Source of the DNA: Roseiarcus sp963737365
Lineage (GTDB): Bacteria > Pseudomonadota > Alphaproteobacteria > Rhizobiales > Beijerinckiaceae
NCBI GenBank assembly: GCA_963737365.1
Contig: CAVTSD010000001.1
Coordinates: forward strand, 1,488,001-1,552,000
Length of the DNA stretch: 64,000 nt
Reading direction: 5' to 3'
Below are positions 61,722 to 64,000 of the stretch, one piece after another. Within the stretch, counting starts at the first letter, position 1, and each line of letters opens with the position of its first letter. A program made the translations under genes and the position numbers. The notes under the pieces are model-generated. The model did not search any database, was not told the DNA's origin, and saw only the letters and a program-made list of their open reading frames with translations.

Positions 61722-61738
61722 CCGGGGCGGACCCGTCG

Positions 61739-62095
61739 TCAACATACGAATTCGAATTGCTTGGAGGCCTGGGGGATCCGCGATCCTCGACTCCTCTGAC
61801 TACTTCCAAGGGAACATATCCTTCGCCAATCATCCTGGCCGGTAACTATGCGATCGGCATCTCCAACCACGATGGCCGACGAATGAACAAAGACGAGATC
61901 GTCGCCATACAGGCGCTCGAGAGTGTCAAAATCGCTCTTCGTCTGCGCCGCGTAGCGCAAATCCTCGGCCTTAAGGGCCTCATCCGCAGCGATTGCGCCA
62001 TCGCACTCCGCAGCCTTCGCAACGGCGACCGAGCCCAAGATCAAGCCGACGCAAAACGCGCTGATGAAAGGTCTCGCAGTCCTTGTTCCTCCCAT
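61739..62095 (-). pseudogene. Truncated DUF4440 (NTF2-like) exported protein
   Basis: A minus-strand frame starts with a signal peptide (RPFISAFCVGLILGSVAVAKA) followed by EALKAEDLRYAAQTKSDFDTLERLYGDDLVFVHSSAIV, the beginning of a DUF4440/SnoaL-like fold. After about 75 residues the match is lost and the remaining 40 residues are unlike the family, so the second half of the fold is missing. It lies antisense to the end of the LuxR remnant region. Confidence 0.45.
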
Positions 62096-62420
62096 TGCGG
62101 ATAACGCGTCTACGCCAGGCGCGTGCCAGCCTGACGGCGCTCCCAAGGTTGGAACTTCGAGCGGAGGAAGTCGAGAGCGGCTCGGTCCAACGGGCGGAAA
62201 TTACAACATGGGCGCGCTGGCTCGCAGAGTTATGAAATTCATGATTTATTTGACTCTGCTTGACAAAAACAGAATATGCGTTATGATCCTGGCCGATGAC
62301 GGACTGGATTGGGAATGGCGGCGGGTCGGCGACTTCGGCGCTCGACCCGATGAAAAGCCGTCGACGGCCTCGCGCTCGGTTGGCTGTCAGTTCGGACACA
62401 ACTTGAGATGGAGCAGGACG

Positions 62421-62550
62421 ATTTTTTTACTCCAATTGCTCATAACCAATTGAAAAGTCACGTTTCCAAAAAATAAACGCTAGTAAAGCGCAGCATTTTT
62501 ACTAGCGTTTAGGCGCGTTAATTGGCGTTTAAGCGCGCTTATTCGCGCAT
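62421..62550. repeat. Iteron-hairpin element, copy 2 (inverted relative to copy 1)
   Basis: Reading the minus strand: five units of about 10 bp of form RCGCNNNTAA (62548 to 62499), a perfect 14-bp hairpin (62474-62487 with 62498-62511, 10-nt loop), six T (62473-62468), then after 8 bp GACTTTTCAATTGGTT and TTGGAGTAAAAAAAT. Spacing between the blocks equals copy 1 at 21085-21208. No minus-strand gene ends here, so it is not simply a terminator. Confidence 0.8.
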
Positions 62551-62761
62551 TTTATTGGGCAGTCGCTCGCCCCTGAGTTGTGAAAGCGTCCAATTCCCGA
62601 ACGCGCGCCTGGCGCCTCTCATCTCCGGAGCCCCGGCCCAAACCCTCGACGCCTGCCGCGCTGATCAATATAGATCGGGGTCCGCCGGATTGACCCGTTG
62701 GGTGGGAAACCAATTCAGGCGCGTCACAAATGCGGCCGCGATGGGCCCCGAGGATGTTGCG

Positions 62762-63965
62762 ATGAGCGCCTTTCATGGGCCGGATCTCGGCCCCTTTCAG
62801 TGGGACGATCCGCTCCTCATCGAGGGCCAGCTCACCGGAGATGAGCGGATGATCCGCGACACGGCGCGAGACTTCGCGGCAAAGGAGCTCGCGCCCCGCG
62901 TGCAGAAGGCCTACCTCGAGGAAAAGACCGACCCGGAGCTGTTCCCGCTCATGGGCAAATCGGGCCTGCTCGGGGTGACGCTGCCGGAGGAATTCGGCTG
63001 CGCCGGCGCGGGCTATGTCTCCTACGGCCTCGTCGCGCGCGAGGTCGAGCGGGTCGACTTCGGGCTTCCGCTCGATGATGAGCGTGCAAAGCTCGCTCGT
63101 CATGTATCCGATCCACGCCTATGGCGACACCGCCCAGCAGCGCAAGTATCTGCCGGGCCTCGCGCGCGGCGAACTCATCGGCTGCTTCGGCCTGACCGAG
63201 CCGAACGCCGGTTCCGATCCCGGAGGCATGATCACGCGGGCCGAGAAGATCGACGGCGGCTACCGGCTCACGGGCTCGAAGACGTGGATCAGCAACGCCC
63301 CGATCGCCGATGTCTTCGTGGTCTGGGCGAAATCGCGCGCGCACAACGATCAGATCCGCGGATTCATCCTCGAAAAGGGCATGAAGGGGCTCTCCGCGCC
63401 GAAGATCGAGGGCAAGCTCAGTCTGCGCGCGTCGGTCACCGGCGAGATCGTGCTCGACAATGTCGAGGCGCCGGAAAGCGCGCTTCTGCCGAATGTCTCA
63501 GGCTTGAAGGGGCCGTTCGGCTGCCTGAATCGCGCGCGCTACGGCATTTCCTGGGGTACGATGGGGGCGGCCGAGGATTGCTGGCGCGCCGCCCGCCAAT
63601 ACGGCCTTGACCGCAAGCAGTTCGGCCGGCCGCTCGCCCAGACCCAGCTCTTCCAGAAGAAGCTCGCCGACATGCAGACCAGGATCGCGCTCGGGCTCCA
63701 GGCGTCGCTCAGGGTCGGGCGGCTGATGGATGAGGGTCGGGCCGCGCCCGAGATGATCTCGCTCGTCAAGCGCTCGAATTGCGGCGATGCGCTCGACATC
63801 GCGCGGGCCGCGCGCGACATGCACGGGGGTAACGGCATCCAGATCGAATACAAGGTCATGCGCCACCTCGCCAACCTCGAGACCGTCAACACCTACGAGG
63901 GCACTCACGACGTTCACGCGCTGATCCTCGGGCGCGCGCAAACCGGCCTGCAGGCGTTCTTTTGA
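62762..63965 (+). CDS. gcdH: Glutaryl-CoA dehydrogenase (acyl-CoA dehydrogenase family), one inserted base
   Basis: GcdH oxidatively decarboxylates glutaryl-CoA to crotonyl-CoA in lysine, tryptophan and benzoate degradation. The first frame gives FQWDDPLLIEGQLTGDERMIRDTARDF through AREVERVD; the second frame continues GFRSMMSVQSSLVMYPIHAYG, CFGLTEPNAGSDPGGM and the catalytic glutamate in NTYEGTHDVHALILGR. The break is at 63054-63061 (TCGACTTC); TCGACTC gives VDSGFRSMMSVQSS, the expected sequence, and 400 residues. The ATG at 62762 fits the family; one at 62741 is possible. The stop overlaps the start of the next gene. Confidence 0.9.
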
Positions 63966-64000
63966 GCGCGAGCGCGCTCGCCGGCGTGCGGGTGCTTGAG
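63962..64000 (+). CDS. CaiB/BaiF family CoA-transferase (first codons only)
   Basis: Thirteen codons starting at a TTG that overlaps the gcdH stop read LSASALAGVRVLE, the typical N-terminus of class III CoA-transferases. A CoA-transferase next to gcdH often activates glutarate. The gene continues beyond the window. Confidence 0.6.
   Translation, partial: MSASALAGVRVLE

Overview
The window is GC-rich chromosomal DNA from a phototrophic, CO2-fixing alphaproteobacterium, most likely of the order Hyphomicrobiales/Rhizobiales (Rhodopseudomonas/Bradyrhizobium/Beijerinckiaceae-like). This rests on the downstream end of a bacteriochlorophyll gene cluster, a complete red-type (form IC) Rubisco operon, a bacteriophytochrome-PpsR module of the kind known from Rhodopseudomonas and photosynthetic Bradyrhizobium, and housekeeping blocks typical of the order (ftsQAZ, recN-small protein-murA-DUF2948-hisD-UPF0262). 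I do not assign a genus.

Layout. (1) 1-3.5 kb: end of a photosynthesis operon: tail of the preceding gene (probably bchG), PucC-like transporter, bchP, tspO and a small membrane protein, nearly all translationally coupled. (2) 3.5-9.6 kb: light and redox regulation: aerR, then a divergent ppsR-bphP-bphO operon, then a Tat-exported HiPIP. Two canonical TGT-N12-ACA PpsR boxes sit on good promoters, one for aerR and one between ppsR and the HiPIP gene. (3) 9.7-16.4 kb: cbbR diverging from fbp-prk-cbbL-cbbS-cbbX-cbbZ. (4) 16.5-27.2 kb: small envelope, stress and metabolic genes, a GapR homologue, an orphan secretin N-domain protein, a sigma-EcfG-type promoter, and the first copy of an unusual iteron-plus-hairpin element. 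(5) 27.3-33.5 kb: overlapping thrC, M16 peptidase, GNAT and degenerate GGDEF/EAL receptor genes. (6) 33.8-41 kb: cfa, rpsO-pnp, a hicB-hicA module, zwf. (7) 41.2-47.4 kb: garR, glycerate kinase and glcDEF, a glycolate/photorespiration block that complements the cbb operon. (8) 47.5-61.2 kb: a peroxiredoxin-like/2OG-oxygenase fusion, ftsQ-ftsA-ftsZ behind tandem CtrA boxes, lpxC, bamD, recN, murA, hisD. (9) 61.2-64 kb: a decayed segment, the second copy of the iteron-hairpin element, gcdH and the first codons of a CaiB/BaiF CoA-transferase.

The genes form a coherent lifestyle. Light sensed by the biliverdin photoreceptor (chromophore made by BphO) would relieve PpsR repression of pigment and electron-carrier genes; reducing power then feeds the Calvin cycle, and phosphoglycolate from Rubisco oxygenation is salvaged by CbbZ, GlcDEF, GarR and glycerate kinase.

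Sequence quality: seven genes carry single-base frame breaks (fbp, M16 peptidase, PRC-barrel, pnp, ftsA, recN, gcdH). All five +1 breaks fall where the conserved protein predicts TCGACTC, a GANTC (CcrM methylation) site, so I treat these genes as functional genes with base-calling errors. The most novel-looking feature is the pair of about 125-bp elements at 21085-21208 and 62421-62550.
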